DNA of 64,000 nucleotides. Origin: DASRHY01 sp035650275 (GTDB lineage Bacteria > Actinomycetota > Actinomycetes > Propionibacteriales > Kribbellaceae). The translations under genes were made by a program, and so were the position numbers. The notes under the pieces were generated by a model. The model worked only from the letters and a program-made list of their open reading frames with translations, ran no database searches and was not told the origin of the DNA. The stretch covers positions 1 to 64,000 of the forward strand of contig DASRHY010000100.1 in the NCBI GenBank assembly GCA_035650275.1, written 5' to 3'. Below, piece after piece: positions 1 through 7,406 of the stretch. The first letter of the stretch is position 1; each line of letters opens with the position of its first letter.

Positions 1-1
1 C

Positions 2-883
2 CGCGTCGTACTGGACCCGGTGCTGACCTGCGCCGCCCGCGGCGTCGAGCCGTGCGAGGGCTGCGCGTCCGGTGCGACGAACCGGTGCGACCGGATCACC
101 GTCGGGCATGTGTCGCCGGGTCTGCAGACCGGGTTCTGCAAAGACACCGGCGGCGGCTGGGGTGGCGTGATGGCCGCGCACCGCAGCCAGCTGTACGCCG
201 TACCCGATGCCCTGAGCAACGAACGTGCCGTGCTGGTGGAGCCGCTGTCGTGTGCCGTGCACACCGCGCTGCGGGCCAGGGTCGAGCCCGGGCAGTCGGT
301 GCTGATCAGCGGTGCGGGCGCGGTCGGGCTGTTCACCGCGCTGGCCCTGCGCGAGCTGACCCAGGCCGGGCGGATCACGGTGGTCGCCAAGCACGCCCGG
401 CAGCGCGAGCTGGCCCGGACGTTCGGGGCGAGCGACGTGGTGGCGCCGGACGAGGTGTTCCGCGGGGTACGGCGCGCGACCGGTGCGTTCCGGCTGGCGC
501 CGGACTTCACCCGCGAGTACCTGCTCGGCGGGGTGGACGTCGCCATCGACGCCGTCGGGTCGAAGGACTCGATCGACACGGTGCTGCGGGCCACCAAGGC
601 CGGCGGCCGGGTGGTGCTGTCCGGGATGCCGTCGCCGGGTGCGGACCTGTCGCCGGTGTGGTTCCGCGAGCTGGACCTGGTCGGGACATACGCCTCGGCC
701 AATGCCGAGCCGAACGGGCGGCCCGCCTTCGAGACCGCGCTGGAGATCGCCGGCAAGGCGCAGCTGGACGGTGTCGTCGGCGCGGCCTACCCGCTGTACC
801 GCTGGCGCGAGGCCCTCGACCACGCCCAGTCCGCCGGCCGCCTCGGCACCGTCAAGGTCGCCTTCGACGTGAGGGCGTCATGA
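2..883 (+). CDS. Zinc-dependent alcohol/polyol dehydrogenase, 5' truncated by window edge
   Basis: C-terminal 293 residues of a medium-chain dehydrogenase that would oxidise an alcohol or polyol with NAD(P). The reading frame is open from base 2, so the true start lies outside the window. Near the new N-terminus four cysteines (TCAARG, EPCEGC, NRCD) match the structural zinc lobe of the family. The Rossmann nucleotide-binding glycine motif GAGAVG lies near residue 105, and a late VVLSGMPSPG strand is typical of the fold. The catalytic zinc ligands of the N-terminal lobe are not visible. It runs towards the LarA-like gene 174 bases downstream and may share its pathway. The substrate cannot be told from the sequence. 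Confidence 0.85.
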   Translation, partial: RVVLDPVLTCAARGVEPCEGCASGATNRCDRITVGHVSPGLQTGFCKDTGGGWGGVMAAHRSQLYAVPDALSNERAVLVEPLSCAVHTALRARVEPGQSVLISGAGAVGLFTALALRELTQAGRITVVAKHARQRELARTFGASDVVAPDEVFRGVRRATGAFRLAPDFTREYLLGGVDVAIDAVGSKDSIDTVLRATKAGGRVVLSGMPSPGADLSPVWFRELDLVGTYASANAEPNGRPAFETALEIAGKAQLDGVVGAAYPLYRWREALDHAQSAGRLGTVKVAFDVRAS

Positions 884-912
884 TGCGTCCCGCCGCTCCC
901 CCCTTTCCCCCG

Positions 913-1016
913 CGTTCATCGGTCGGTTCGCTACAACCTGTGGACAACCGGTCGGATGTACGGGTTCGGATGAGCGCGTCGTTGTCCACAGGTTGTAGCG
1001 AACCGACCGATGAACG
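913..1016. repeat. Perfect 36-bp inverted repeat with 32-nt loop
   Basis: Bases 913-948 are the exact reverse complement of 981-1016; the loop is 949-980. The outer end of each arm begins CGTTCATCGGTC and the inner end finishes CTGTGGACAAC. The inner ends therefore carry TTGTCCACA, identical to the actinobacterial DnaA-box consensus, once on each strand. It fills most of the gap between the dehydrogenase and the LarA-like gene. No poly-T follows, so it is not a classical terminator. Related units lie at 6345-6380, 53236-53271 and 53491-53526. Confidence 0.9.
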
Positions 1017-1057
1017 CCAGGTGGTTGGAGTCGGCGTGTATGTGAGGGAGAGCTCAT

Positions 1058-2638
1058 ATGTCTAGGCCGGGTTTTGTGCTCGAGGTGGACGACCGGACAC
1101 CCCCGCTCATCGTCCACAACGGCGAGGGGTTCCTGCTCGAGCGGTTCCCGCTCGGGACCCGGGTGGTGTACCCGCCGGAGGCGCTGCCGCCGGTCCGGGA
1201 CGTGGACGAGGCGATCGACAACGCGCTGCGCAACCCGGTCGAGTCCGAGCCGCTGCCGGAGCTGCTCCGGGCCGGAATGCGGCTGACGATCGCGTTCGAC
1301 GACATCTCGATCCCGCTGCCGCCGATGAAGAAGCCGGACATCCGGCAGCGGATCATCGAGGCGGTGCTCACCATGGCTGCGGACGCCGGGGTGGACGACG
1401 TCGAGCTGATCTCGGCGAACGCACTGCATCGCCGGCTCACCCCGAACGAGCTGCGCGACATCGTAGGCGAGCGCGTGTTCCGGTCGTTCTTCCCCGACGG
1501 CAAGCTGTACAACTTCGACGCCGAGGACGCCGCGAACCTGACCCACCTCGGTCAGACCAAGCACGGCGAGGACGTCGAGATCTCCAAGCGGGCGGCCGAG
1601 TCCGACCTGCTCGTCTACGTCAACGTGAACCTGGTCGCGATGGACGGCGGTCACAAGTCCACCTCGATCGGACTGGCGTCATACAAGTCGCTGAAGCACC
1701 ATCACAACAGCCACACGATGATCCACTCGCGGTCCTTCATGGACCACAAGAAGTCCGAGCTGCACCACTCGGCCTGGCGGATGGGCGCGATCCTCACCCA
1801 GCACGTCAAGGTGTTCCAGATCGAGACCACGCTGAACAACGACATCTTCGGCGGCCCGCTGCAGTTCCTGCAGAAGCGCGAGTGGGAGTGGTCGATCAAG
1901 GACCAGGCCTCGATGCTCGGTGCCAAGCGCGGGCTGTCCGCGGCGCCGGACAAGCTGCGGCACCGGATCTTCACCGACGTGCGGGCGAACTACGGACTGA
2001 CCGGGGTCACCGCCGGTGCGATCGAGCCGGTGCACGAGCGGACCGTCGCGATGGTGCACAAGCAGCAGCTGGTCGAGGTACAGGGCCAGGCCGACGTCGG
2101 CATCCTCGGTGTGCCGTACCTCGGCCCGTACAACGTGAACTCGGTGATGAACCCGATCCTGGCCGCCTGCGCGGGTCTCGGGTACTACTTCAACTCCTAC
2201 CGGGGCCAGCCGATCGTCCGCAAGGACGGCGCGATGATCCTGTACCACCCGGTGCCGTACCAGTTCAGCCAGCTGCACCACCCGTCGTACGTGGACTTCT
2301 TCGAGGAGGTGCTTGCCGAGAGCACCGATCCCGCGACGATCGAGCAGAAGTTCGAGAAGCAGTACGCCGAGGACCCCTGGTACATCCACCTGTACCGGAC
2401 CTCGTACGCGTACCACGGCGTGCACCCGTTCTACATGTGGTACTGGATCAGCCACGCCCTGGACCACTGCGGCGACATCGTCTGGGTCGGCGCCGAGCGC
2501 AAGACCGTGGAGCGGATGGGCTTCCGGTCCGCGTCCACGCTCTCCGACGCGCTGGAGATGGTCAGCCACTCGGTCGGCCGGTCGCCGTCCATCACGTACC
2601 TGCACAACCCGCCGCACCTGATCGCGGACGTGCGCTGA
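1058..2638 (+). CDS. DUF2088 / LarA-like protein (nickel-dependent lactate racemase family)
   Basis: 526-residue protein of the LarA superfamily, whose founding member racemises lactate with a nickel-pincer nucleotide. The ATG has a good purine-rich site (GAGGGAGAG) upstream. Family-like segments are AFDDISIPLPP near residue 80, ALHRRLTPNEL near 125, which matches the LarA histidine-arginine motif, and DGGHK near 195 in place of the usual GGAK. The histidine expected shortly before that glycine pair is not obvious, and a cluster of three histidines (KHHHN) follows instead. This suggests a divergent subfamily with another substrate. No larB, larC or larE maturation gene is in the window. The neighbouring dehydrogenase and acyltransferase hint at a small alpha-hydroxy acid or lipid-linked pathway; that link is inference. 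Confidence 0.75.
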   Translation: MSRPGFVLEVDDRTPPLIVHNGEGFLLERFPLGTRVVYPPEALPPVRDVDEAIDNALRNPVESEPLPELLRAGMRLTIAFDDISIPLPPMKKPDIRQRIIEAVLTMAADAGVDDVELISANALHRRLTPNELRDIVGERVFRSFFPDGKLYNFDAEDAANLTHLGQTKHGEDVEISKRAAESDLLVYVNVNLVAMDGGHKSTSIGLASYKSLKHHHNSHTMIHSRSFMDHKKSELHHSAWRMGAILTQHVKVFQIETTLNNDIFGGPLQFLQKREWEWSIKDQASMLGAKRGLSAAPDKLRHRIFTDVRANYGLTGVTAGAIEPVHERTVAMVHKQQLVEVQGQADVGILGVPYLGPYNVNSVMNPILAACAGLGYYFNSYRGQPIVRKDGAMILYHPVPYQFSQLHHPSYVDFFEEVLAESTDPATIEQKFEKQYAEDPWYIHLYRTSYAYHGVHPFYMWYWISHALDHCGDIVWVGAERKTVERMGFRSASTLSDALEMVSHSVGRSPSITYLHNPPHLIADVR

Positions 2639-2737
2639 CACGGCCATCGATGTTGCTGAGGAGTGTGGCGTGAGTTCGGTTGGCTTCGGCGAGGTACCTG
2701 TGGTTGATGTCCGCACACTGTGGCTCAGGAGGGCGGC

Positions 2738-3664
2738 GTGACTCTAGTTCGGTTCACTCAGGAGACGGTGCGCGATGTCAAGACGGTCGCGCGGGGATGG
2801 CGCTGGGGGCGTCGGCCGCAGGTGCCGCGCAGCGCCGAGCCGTACGTGATTCCGAGGGAGAAGGCGCTTTTCCCGACCGCCTGGGCCCGCACCCCGGCCG
2901 CGGTCGCGGCTCGTGAGGTACTGCTGCAGGGTGCGCTGAACTCGGTGATGCGGTACGAGATCTCGCCAGCGGTGAGCGGGCTGGACGCGCTCGGCAAGGT
3001 CGACGGCCCGTGCCTGATCGTGGCCAACCACTCGTCACACCTGGACACGCCGCTGCTGCTGTGCACGCTGCCCGGTCCCTGGCGGCGCCGTACCGCGGTG
3101 GCCGCGGCGGCGGACTACTTCTTCGACACCTGGTGGCGGGCGACCGCATCGGCGGTCATGTTCAACACGTTCCCGATCGAGCGCCGCGGCGGCAATCTCA
3201 GCTCGACGCCCGGCGACCTGCTCGCCGACGGCTGGAACGTGGTGGTGTTCCCCGAGGGCACCCGGTCGCCGGACGGCTGGATGGAGCGGTTCCGGATGGG
3301 CGCGGCGTACCTCGCCGTCGAGCATCAGGTGCCGGTGGTACCGGTCGGGATCAAGGGCTCGTTCGCGGCGATGCCACGGGGTCGCGGCTGGCCGGTGCCC
3401 GGCCGGCCGAAGGTCGCGGTCCGGTACGGCGAGCCGCTGCGCCCGGCGGACGGCGAGAGCGCGCGGGACTTCGCGCCGAAGGTCTCCGCCGCGGTCGCCG
3501 CGCTGCTCGACGAGGAGAGCTCGACCTGGTGGGAGGCCCGCAAGCGGGTCGCGGCCGGCGCGTCGCCGTCCCAGTCCGGCCCGGACGCCGCGCGCTGGCG
3601 CCGGGTCTGGGCCCAGACCGAGCCGATCCAGACCGCGGCCGCGAAACGCCAGGCCTGGAAGTGA
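2738..3664 (+). CDS. 1-acyl-sn-glycerol-3-phosphate acyltransferase (PlsC family)
   Basis: 308-residue acyltransferase that would transfer an acyl chain to a glycerophospholipid or similar acceptor at the inner membrane face. The catalytic block NHSSHLD (H-x4-D) is near residue 95 and the acceptor-binding block FPEGTRS near residue 170. The reading frame is open to a GTG at 2720, but the AGGAGGG motif at 2727-2733 sits five to six bases before GTG 2738, which I take as the start. Its last bases overlap the next gene (GTGA). The long N-terminus before the H-x4-D block is arginine-rich and may lie on the membrane. Substrate unknown. Confidence 0.85.
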   Translation: MTLVRFTQETVRDVKTVARGWRWGRRPQVPRSAEPYVIPREKALFPTAWARTPAAVAAREVLLQGALNSVMRYEISPAVSGLDALGKVDGPCLIVANHSSHLDTPLLLCTLPGPWRRRTAVAAAADYFFDTWWRATASAVMFNTFPIERRGGNLSSTPGDLLADGWNVVVFPEGTRSPDGWMERFRMGAAYLAVEHQVPVVPVGIKGSFAAMPRGRGWPVPGRPKVAVRYGEPLRPADGESARDFAPKVSAAVAALLDEESSTWWEARKRVAAGASPSQSGPDAARWRRVWAQTEPIQTAAAKRQAWK

Positions 3665-4221
3665 CCGACAGCGACGTGGTGCGGCCGCGGACGCTGCCGC
3701 GGCGCTTTCGCTACCTGATCGGCGGCGCACTGTTCGCCGCCTCGTGGGTGACGCTCTACTTGGCTGATGGCGGTCTCTGGGCCTTCGCGGTCACTGTGCT
3801 GGCGTTGCTGGGGCTGTTCGTTCTGCTGAACTCCGGCTTCCGCCCGCGGGTCCGCGGCCAGTACCTGATCGTGTCGACCTTGTGCGGACGGCAGTACGTC
3901 GAGCTGCCGGCGATCACCCGGATCGTGTTCATCCCGTCGCTGGATCGCCGGCGCGGCAACCTGCGCCTCGCGGACCCGCACAACACGCTGACCGCAGCGC
4001 TGCAGAACCTGGAATCGTTCCACGACGCGCTCGGTCCCGCGTTCGTCGACGCGGACCGGCGCGGCGTGGCGGTGCCGCGCTCGGCCCGGGCGGTCTTCGG
4101 GCTGGAGCCCAGGGACGACGCGCCCCGCTGGGGATACCGGACCATGCTGGTCGAGGCGCTGGTCCTGGCCGGCGTCTGGTCGGCCGGCGTGATCGCCGTC
4201 GTCATCGCGTGGAACGTGTAG
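3661..4221 (+). CDS. Small membrane protein, PH-like, unknown function
   Basis: 186 residues, starting at a GTG that overlaps the acyltransferase stop by four bases, so the two are probably translationally coupled. Two hydrophobic helices near residues 17-60 are followed by a soluble stretch (RGQYLIVSTLCGRQYVELPA) that reads like the membrane-anchored PH-type domains common in actinobacteria. A last hydrophobic helix closes the protein. I recognise no catalytic motif. Coupling to a PlsC-type enzyme suggests a membrane-lipid context, but that is inference only. Confidence 0.6.
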   Translation: MTDSDVVRPRTLPRRFRYLIGGALFAASWVTLYLADGGLWAFAVTVLALLGLFVLLNSGFRPRVRGQYLIVSTLCGRQYVELPAITRIVFIPSLDRRRGNLRLADPHNTLTAALQNLESFHDALGPAFVDADRRGVAVPRSARAVFGLEPRDDAPRWGYRTMLVEALVLAGVWSAGVIAVVIAWNV

Positions 4222-4254
4222 CGCCGGTCCCTCGTGGTACCTGGGGCCTCTCGG

Positions 4255-4260
4255 TACGCT
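4255..4260 (+). promoter_or_regulatory. -10 box TACGCT for leaderless hisF
   Basis: TACGCT ends seven bases before the hisF GTG, with no Shine-Dalgarno between. Transcription would start at or next to the start codon. The same spacing recurs before pyk, polA and the ANTAR regulator. No convincing -35 box was identified. Confidence 0.55.
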
Positions 4261-4267
4261 GGCCCGC

Positions 4268-5029
4268 GTGAGCCTCGCCGTACGCGTCATCCCGTGCCTG
4301 GACGTCGATGCCGGACGCGTGGTCAAAGGCGTCAACTTCACCGGCCTGCGGGACGCCGGCGACCCGGTCGAGATGGCCGAGGTGTACGACGCGGAAGGCG
4401 CCGACGAGCTCACCTTCCTGGACATCACCGCGTCCTCGGGCGGGCGGGAGACGACGTACGACGTGGTCCGGCGTACCGCGGAGCAGGTCTTCATCCCGCT
4501 CACCGTCGGGGGCGGCGTCCGCGAGGTCGAGGACGTGGACCGGCTGTTGCGGGCCGGAGCGGACAAGGTCGGGATCAACACCGGCGCGATCGCCCGGCCG
4601 GACGTGATCCGCGAGATCGCGGAGCGCTTCGGCAACCAGGTGCTGGTGCTGTCGGTCGACGCGCGCCGGGCACCGGGGCAGCCGAGCGGATTCGAGGTCA
4701 CCACCCACGGCGGTCGCCGGTCGGCCGGGCTGGACGCGGTCGAGTGGGCCCGGCGCGGTGCCGAGCTCGGAGCGGGCGAGATCTTGCTCAACTCGATGGA
4801 TGCCGACGGCACCAAGCAGGGCTTCGACCTGGAGCTGATCAGCGCGGTCCGGGCTGTGGTCGACGTGCCGCTGATCGCCAGCGGGGGAGCGGGCGCGCCG
4901 GAGCACTTCCCGCCCGCGGTCGCGGCGGGCGCCGACGCCGTCCTGGCCGCGAGCGTGTTCCACTTCGGCGACCTTCGGATCTCCGACGTGAAGAAGGCGC
5001 TGCTCGACGCCGGCGTCGAGGTCAGGTGA
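4268..5029 (+). CDS. hisF: Imidazole glycerol phosphate synthase cyclase subunit HisF
   Basis: 253 residues, the normal length for HisF. With HisH it converts PRFAR and ammonia to imidazole glycerol phosphate and AICAR in histidine biosynthesis. The start IPCLDVDAGRVVKG holds the first catalytic aspartate (residue 12). LSVDARR near residue 131 holds the second, and the phosphate-binding glycines GGGVRE and ASGGAGAPE are present. The GTG start follows a -10 box by seven bases and appears leaderless. No other his gene is adjacent; hisI lies 15 kb downstream. The gene is followed with a four-base overlap by a MarR regulator. Confidence 0.96.
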   Translation: MSLAVRVIPCLDVDAGRVVKGVNFTGLRDAGDPVEMAEVYDAEGADELTFLDITASSGGRETTYDVVRRTAEQVFIPLTVGGGVREVEDVDRLLRAGADKVGINTGAIARPDVIREIAERFGNQVLVLSVDARRAPGQPSGFEVTTHGGRRSAGLDAVEWARRGAELGAGEILLNSMDADGTKQGFDLELISAVRAVVDVPLIASGGAGAPEHFPPAVAAGADAVLAASVFHFGDLRISDVKKALLDAGVEVR

Positions 5030-5499
5030 GGCCCGTGGCAGCCCGGTCGCTGTCCAGCACCGACGCCCGGCGGATCGCCGAGATCGAGCAGGAGCTGTCC
5101 AAGCTGTTCCGCCGTGCCCGCTCCATGTCGATGGGCCTGGCCCGTAAGGTGCACCCGGACATGGACGCCGCCGGGTACGCGCTGATCTCCCAGATCGACC
5201 TCGGTACGACGGACGGCGGCGCCCGGGCCTCCGAGCTCGCACTGGCACTGGGGCTCGACAAGTCGACCGTCAGCCGCGGCATCGCCCAGCTCGAGGGCCT
5301 CGGCCTGGTCGAACGCGTCGCCGACCCCGACGACGGCCGCGCCCGGCGGCTGCGGCTCACCCCCGAAGGTGCGGATCGGTACGGAGCGATCCGCGCCCAG
5401 CGTCGTACCGAGTTCGAGGCCATCCTGGCCCGCTGGGACCGTACCGACCTCGACGACCTGGCGCACCTGCTGGCCCAGCTCAACGACGACCTCGCCTGA
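5026..5499 (+). CDS. MarR-family transcriptional regulator
   Basis: 157 residues. A helical N-terminus (ARRIAEIEQELSKLF) leads to a winged helix. The recognition region reads LALALGLDKSTVSRGIAQLE near residue 80, and the wing DPDDGRARRLRLTPEG follows, both typical of MarR. The GTG at 5026 overlaps the hisF stop by four bases; a second GTG at 5035 is an alternative. No partner efflux gene of its own is beside it, and a second MarR gene follows on the same strand. Ligand and targets are unknown. Coupling to hisF may only be positional. Confidence 0.85.
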   Translation: MRPVAARSLSSTDARRIAEIEQELSKLFRRARSMSMGLARKVHPDMDAAGYALISQIDLGTTDGGARASELALALGLDKSTVSRGIAQLEGLGLVERVADPDDGRARRLRLTPEGADRYGAIRAQRRTEFEAILARWDRTDLDDLAHLLAQLNDDLA

Positions 5500-5574
5500 T
5501 CCGCGCCGTCGGCCGCTGACCCGTCGCCCGGACGAGTCGCCCGGGATGTCGGGCACTTCGCAGCGGAGGAGGTT

Positions 5575-5625
5575 ATTGGTTGTGGAACCCAACTAATTGA
5601 GATATGGTTGGGTTGTGCAACTAAT
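5575..5625. promoter_or_regulatory. MarR-type operator and promoter of the second MarR gene
   Basis: An AT-rich patch stands out from the GC-rich surroundings. Bases 5575-5597 form an imperfect palindrome (ATTGGTTG ... CAACTAAT), and 5607-5621 form a second (GTTG ... CAAC). The octamer CAACTAAT occurs twice, at 5590-5597 and 5618-5625, 28 bases apart. A -10 box TATGGT at 5603-5608 lies between them, six bases before GTG 5615. A repressor bound here would cover its own promoter, as expected for MarR autoregulation. Confidence 0.65.
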
Positions 5626-6091
5626 AGAGGCATCGTCGGCGGCCTTGTGGCCGGACCGGGCGATGCGGGAGGTGCTGGACGGGGTGAGCGCGATCGTGCG
5701 GGCGGTGCGGTGCGCGGAGCACCGGCAGCACTGGCCGGACGCCCCGCTGCGCCGTGCGGACGCGGCGGTGCTCCGGACGCTCGCGACGGCCGGCGAGCTG
5801 CGGACCGGCGATCTTGCGCACCGGCTGAAGGTCGATGCGTCGGTGGTCAGCCGGCAGCTCGCCTCGCTGGACGCGGACGGTCTGGTCGAACGGCACCCGG
5901 ACCCGTTCGACGCCCGGGTGTCGCTCGCGAGCGTGACGCCGCGCGGCCGGGAGCGGCTGGCGGCGCTGCACGCGGCCTACGCGGAACGCCTGCGCGAGGC
6001 GCTCGGCGACTGGAGCGACCAAGACCTGCTCACCGCCGCGGCCGCGCTCCATCGCCTCGCCGCGGCGATCGCCCCGCCCGCCCACGCCTGA
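5615..6091 (+). CDS. MarR-family regulator, likely orphaned efflux repressor
   Basis: 158 residues from GTG 5615; the frame is open to a TTG at 5597, but the -10 box TATGGT ends six bases before GTG 5615, which supports a leaderless start. The winged helix reads LAHRLKVDASVVSRQLASLD, with wing HPDPFDARVSLASVTPRG. The operator-like palindromes just upstream imply autoregulation. Directly after it lies only the last segment of an MFS drug transporter, so it was probably the repressor of a marR-MFS pair whose pump gene is now mostly deleted. Its stop codon lies inside a 14-bp tandem repeat. Confidence 0.85.
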   Translation: MQLIEASSAALWPDRAMREVLDGVSAIVRAVRCAEHRQHWPDAPLRRADAAVLRTLATAGELRTGDLAHRLKVDASVVSRQLASLDADGLVERHPDPFDARVSLASVTPRGRERLAALHAAYAERLREALGDWSDQDLLTAAAALHRLAAAIAPPAHA

Positions 6092-6138
6092 CCAGACACG
6101 CCTGACCGGTCACACCTGACCAGGTACGCCCAACCAGA
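6083..6138. repeat. 14-bp tandem repeat, four degenerate copies
   Basis: Four units of 14 bases start at 6083, 6097, 6111 and 6125. Each is close to CACGCCTGACCAGA, and a partial fifth may follow. The first unit contains the stop of the MarR gene. The array ends just before the reading frame of the MFS remnant begins, so it sits at the presumed deletion junction. Confidence 0.7.
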
Positions 6139-6141
6139 ACA

Positions 6142-6297
6142 CACCTGCCGCCGCAGGTTGCGGAGGTTCTGCGGCACGCGTACGGCGACGCCACCGGCCG
6201 GATCTTCGCGATCGGCGCGGTGGTCGCTGTGGTCAGCCTGCTCGCGGTGCTGCTGATCCGCGAGATCCCGCTCCGCCGGACCGTCGCCAAGAGCTGA
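6142..6297 (+). pseudogene. C-terminal remnant of an MFS drug-efflux transporter (DHA2 type)
   Basis: A frame too short and start-less to be a gene encodes about 51 residues ending in TGA at 6295-6297. It includes AYGDATGRIFAIGAVVAV, a hydrophobic helix, then LLIREIPLRR. This is the pattern of the last transmembrane helix and tail of 14-helix MFS multidrug pumps in actinobacteria, where GDATG-x-IF followed by K/R-E-(V/I)-PLR is standard. Nothing of the preceding 450 or so residues is present. With the MarR gene upstream it looks like a regulator-pump pair that lost most of the pump by an internal deletion. Confidence 0.7.
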
Positions 6298-6344
6298 CCG
6301 GTGTCAGGCGCTGACCGGTGTCAAGCGCTCACGGTGTCAAGCCG

Positions 6345-6380
6345 GTCGTCCACAGACGAGGAAAAAGTGACCGATGATCG
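6345..6380 (-). repeat. 36-nt intergenic unit, single copy
   Basis: Read on the minus strand the unit begins CGATCATCGGTC and ends CTGTGGACGAC, matching both ends of the 913-948 arm with a different middle. Its neighbourhood 6359-6389 matches 53227-53257 (opposite strand) at 30 of 31 positions. It lies between the MFS remnant and the 3' end of the GNAT gene. No inverted partner is seen nearby. Confidence 0.75.
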
Positions 6381-6401
6381 GCAAAGAAGTGAGGGGAGGA
6401 G

Positions 6402-7358
6402 CTACAGGGGGAGGGTTACGCGGTAGGCGTCGATGACGAGGTACGGCTTCATGCCGACCGACTCGTACAGGCCGAGCGCGGGCGTGGTGTTGTTGGTGTC
6501 CACATGCAGGATCGTGCCGCGGCGGCCGGCGGCGGCGTTCACCGCGAACGCGCGGCGCAGCAGGTACCTGGCCAGTCCGCGGCCACGTGCGTCCGGTACG
6601 ACGCCGAGCTGCGCGACGTACCCGCAGTCCTCGTCCGCGACGAACTGGTCGTTGCTGTCGGACACCGCGACCGGGGTGCCGTCCACCTCCAGCACGACCA
6701 GCTGGGACCAGTCGAAGGTCGACCGTGCCTCGTGGGCCGCGAGCCAATCGTCGTACGGCGTGTCGACGTGGCCGTAGTGGTCCGCAAACGAGGCCATCGT
6801 CACCTGGTGCGCCGCGCGGCGGGTCGCGTCGTCATACGCGCCCTCGTGCAGCAGCACGCCCGGTGGCGGTGCCGGCATCGGTACGGCTGCGGTGTGGTCG
6901 ATCCGCATCCGGTGGAACGTGGTGCCGGCCGTGAAGCCGTACGCCGCCACCAGCTCACGCTTCGCGTCGTCGACCCGGTAGACGCCCTTGTCCACCATCA
7001 CCGCGTCGAGGCCGTGCGTACGGCCCACCTCGCGGGCCCGGTCGAGCGCCCGCTCGAGCAGCCAGCGTGCGACGGCCGGGTCGTCCGCGATCACGTCCAC
7101 GTCGACGATGTCACTGGCAGGCTCGTGGTATGACCAGCCGTAGCCGACCAGCGTGCCATCCGCATCGTCCACCAGCCAGCCGTCGGTGGCGGGGTCGAAG
7201 CCCGGCTCGGTCAGCTCGTCCTTGACGTCGTCCAGCGTGTAGTCCGCGAACCCGACGAGCCGGGTGTTGTACGCCGAGACCAGCGCGAGGATGCGCTCGG
7301 CGTCGGCGAGTGCTGGGGGCCGTACGGTCAGGCCGGCCGGCAGGGTGACAGTGTCCAC
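6402..7358 (-). CDS. Tandem GNAT N-acetyltransferase
   Basis: 318 residues with two GNAT folds, an architecture shared with mycothiol synthase MshD and related actinobacterial enzymes. The first half runs from LTVRPPALADAERILALV and looks degenerate in its acetyl-CoA loop. The second has the pyrophosphate-binding loop VVPDARGRGLARYLLRRA near residue 255, followed by LHVDTNNTTPALGLYESVGM. Start is a GTG at 7358. It is transcribed in the same direction as dacB, 48 bases downstream of it. Whether it is MshD cannot be decided here, so I leave the symbol blank. Confidence 0.8.
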   Translation of the reverse strand: MDTVTLPAGLTVRPPALADAERILALVSAYNTRLVGFADYTLDDVKDELTEPGFDPATDGWLVDDADGTLVGYGWSYHEPASDIVDVDVIADDPAVARWLLERALDRAREVGRTHGLDAVMVDKGVYRVDDAKRELVAAYGFTAGTTFHRMRIDHTAAVPMPAPPPGVLLHEGAYDDATRRAAHQVTMASFADHYGHVDTPYDDWLAAHEARSTFDWSQLVVLEVDGTPVAVSDSNDQFVADEDCGYVAQLGVVPDARGRGLARYLLRRAFAVNAAAGRRGTILHVDTNNTTPALGLYESVGMKPYLVIDAYRVTLPL

Positions 7359-7406
7359 CCGGACATGGTGCGTCCACCGTCACCCCGTGTCGACCGGTTA
7401 AGCCGA

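Noticed and set aside
913..1016. Chromosomal replication origin
   Set aside because: Only two DnaA-like boxes within one hairpin, and neither dnaA nor dnaN is nearby; oriC in actinobacteria has many boxes between those genes.
3325..5592. Long minus-strand frame of 755 codons opposite the acyltransferase, hisF and MarR genes
   Set aside because: High GC leaves antisense frames open. The translation is Arg/Ser/Pro-rich without motifs, while the plus-strand genes have clear family signatures.
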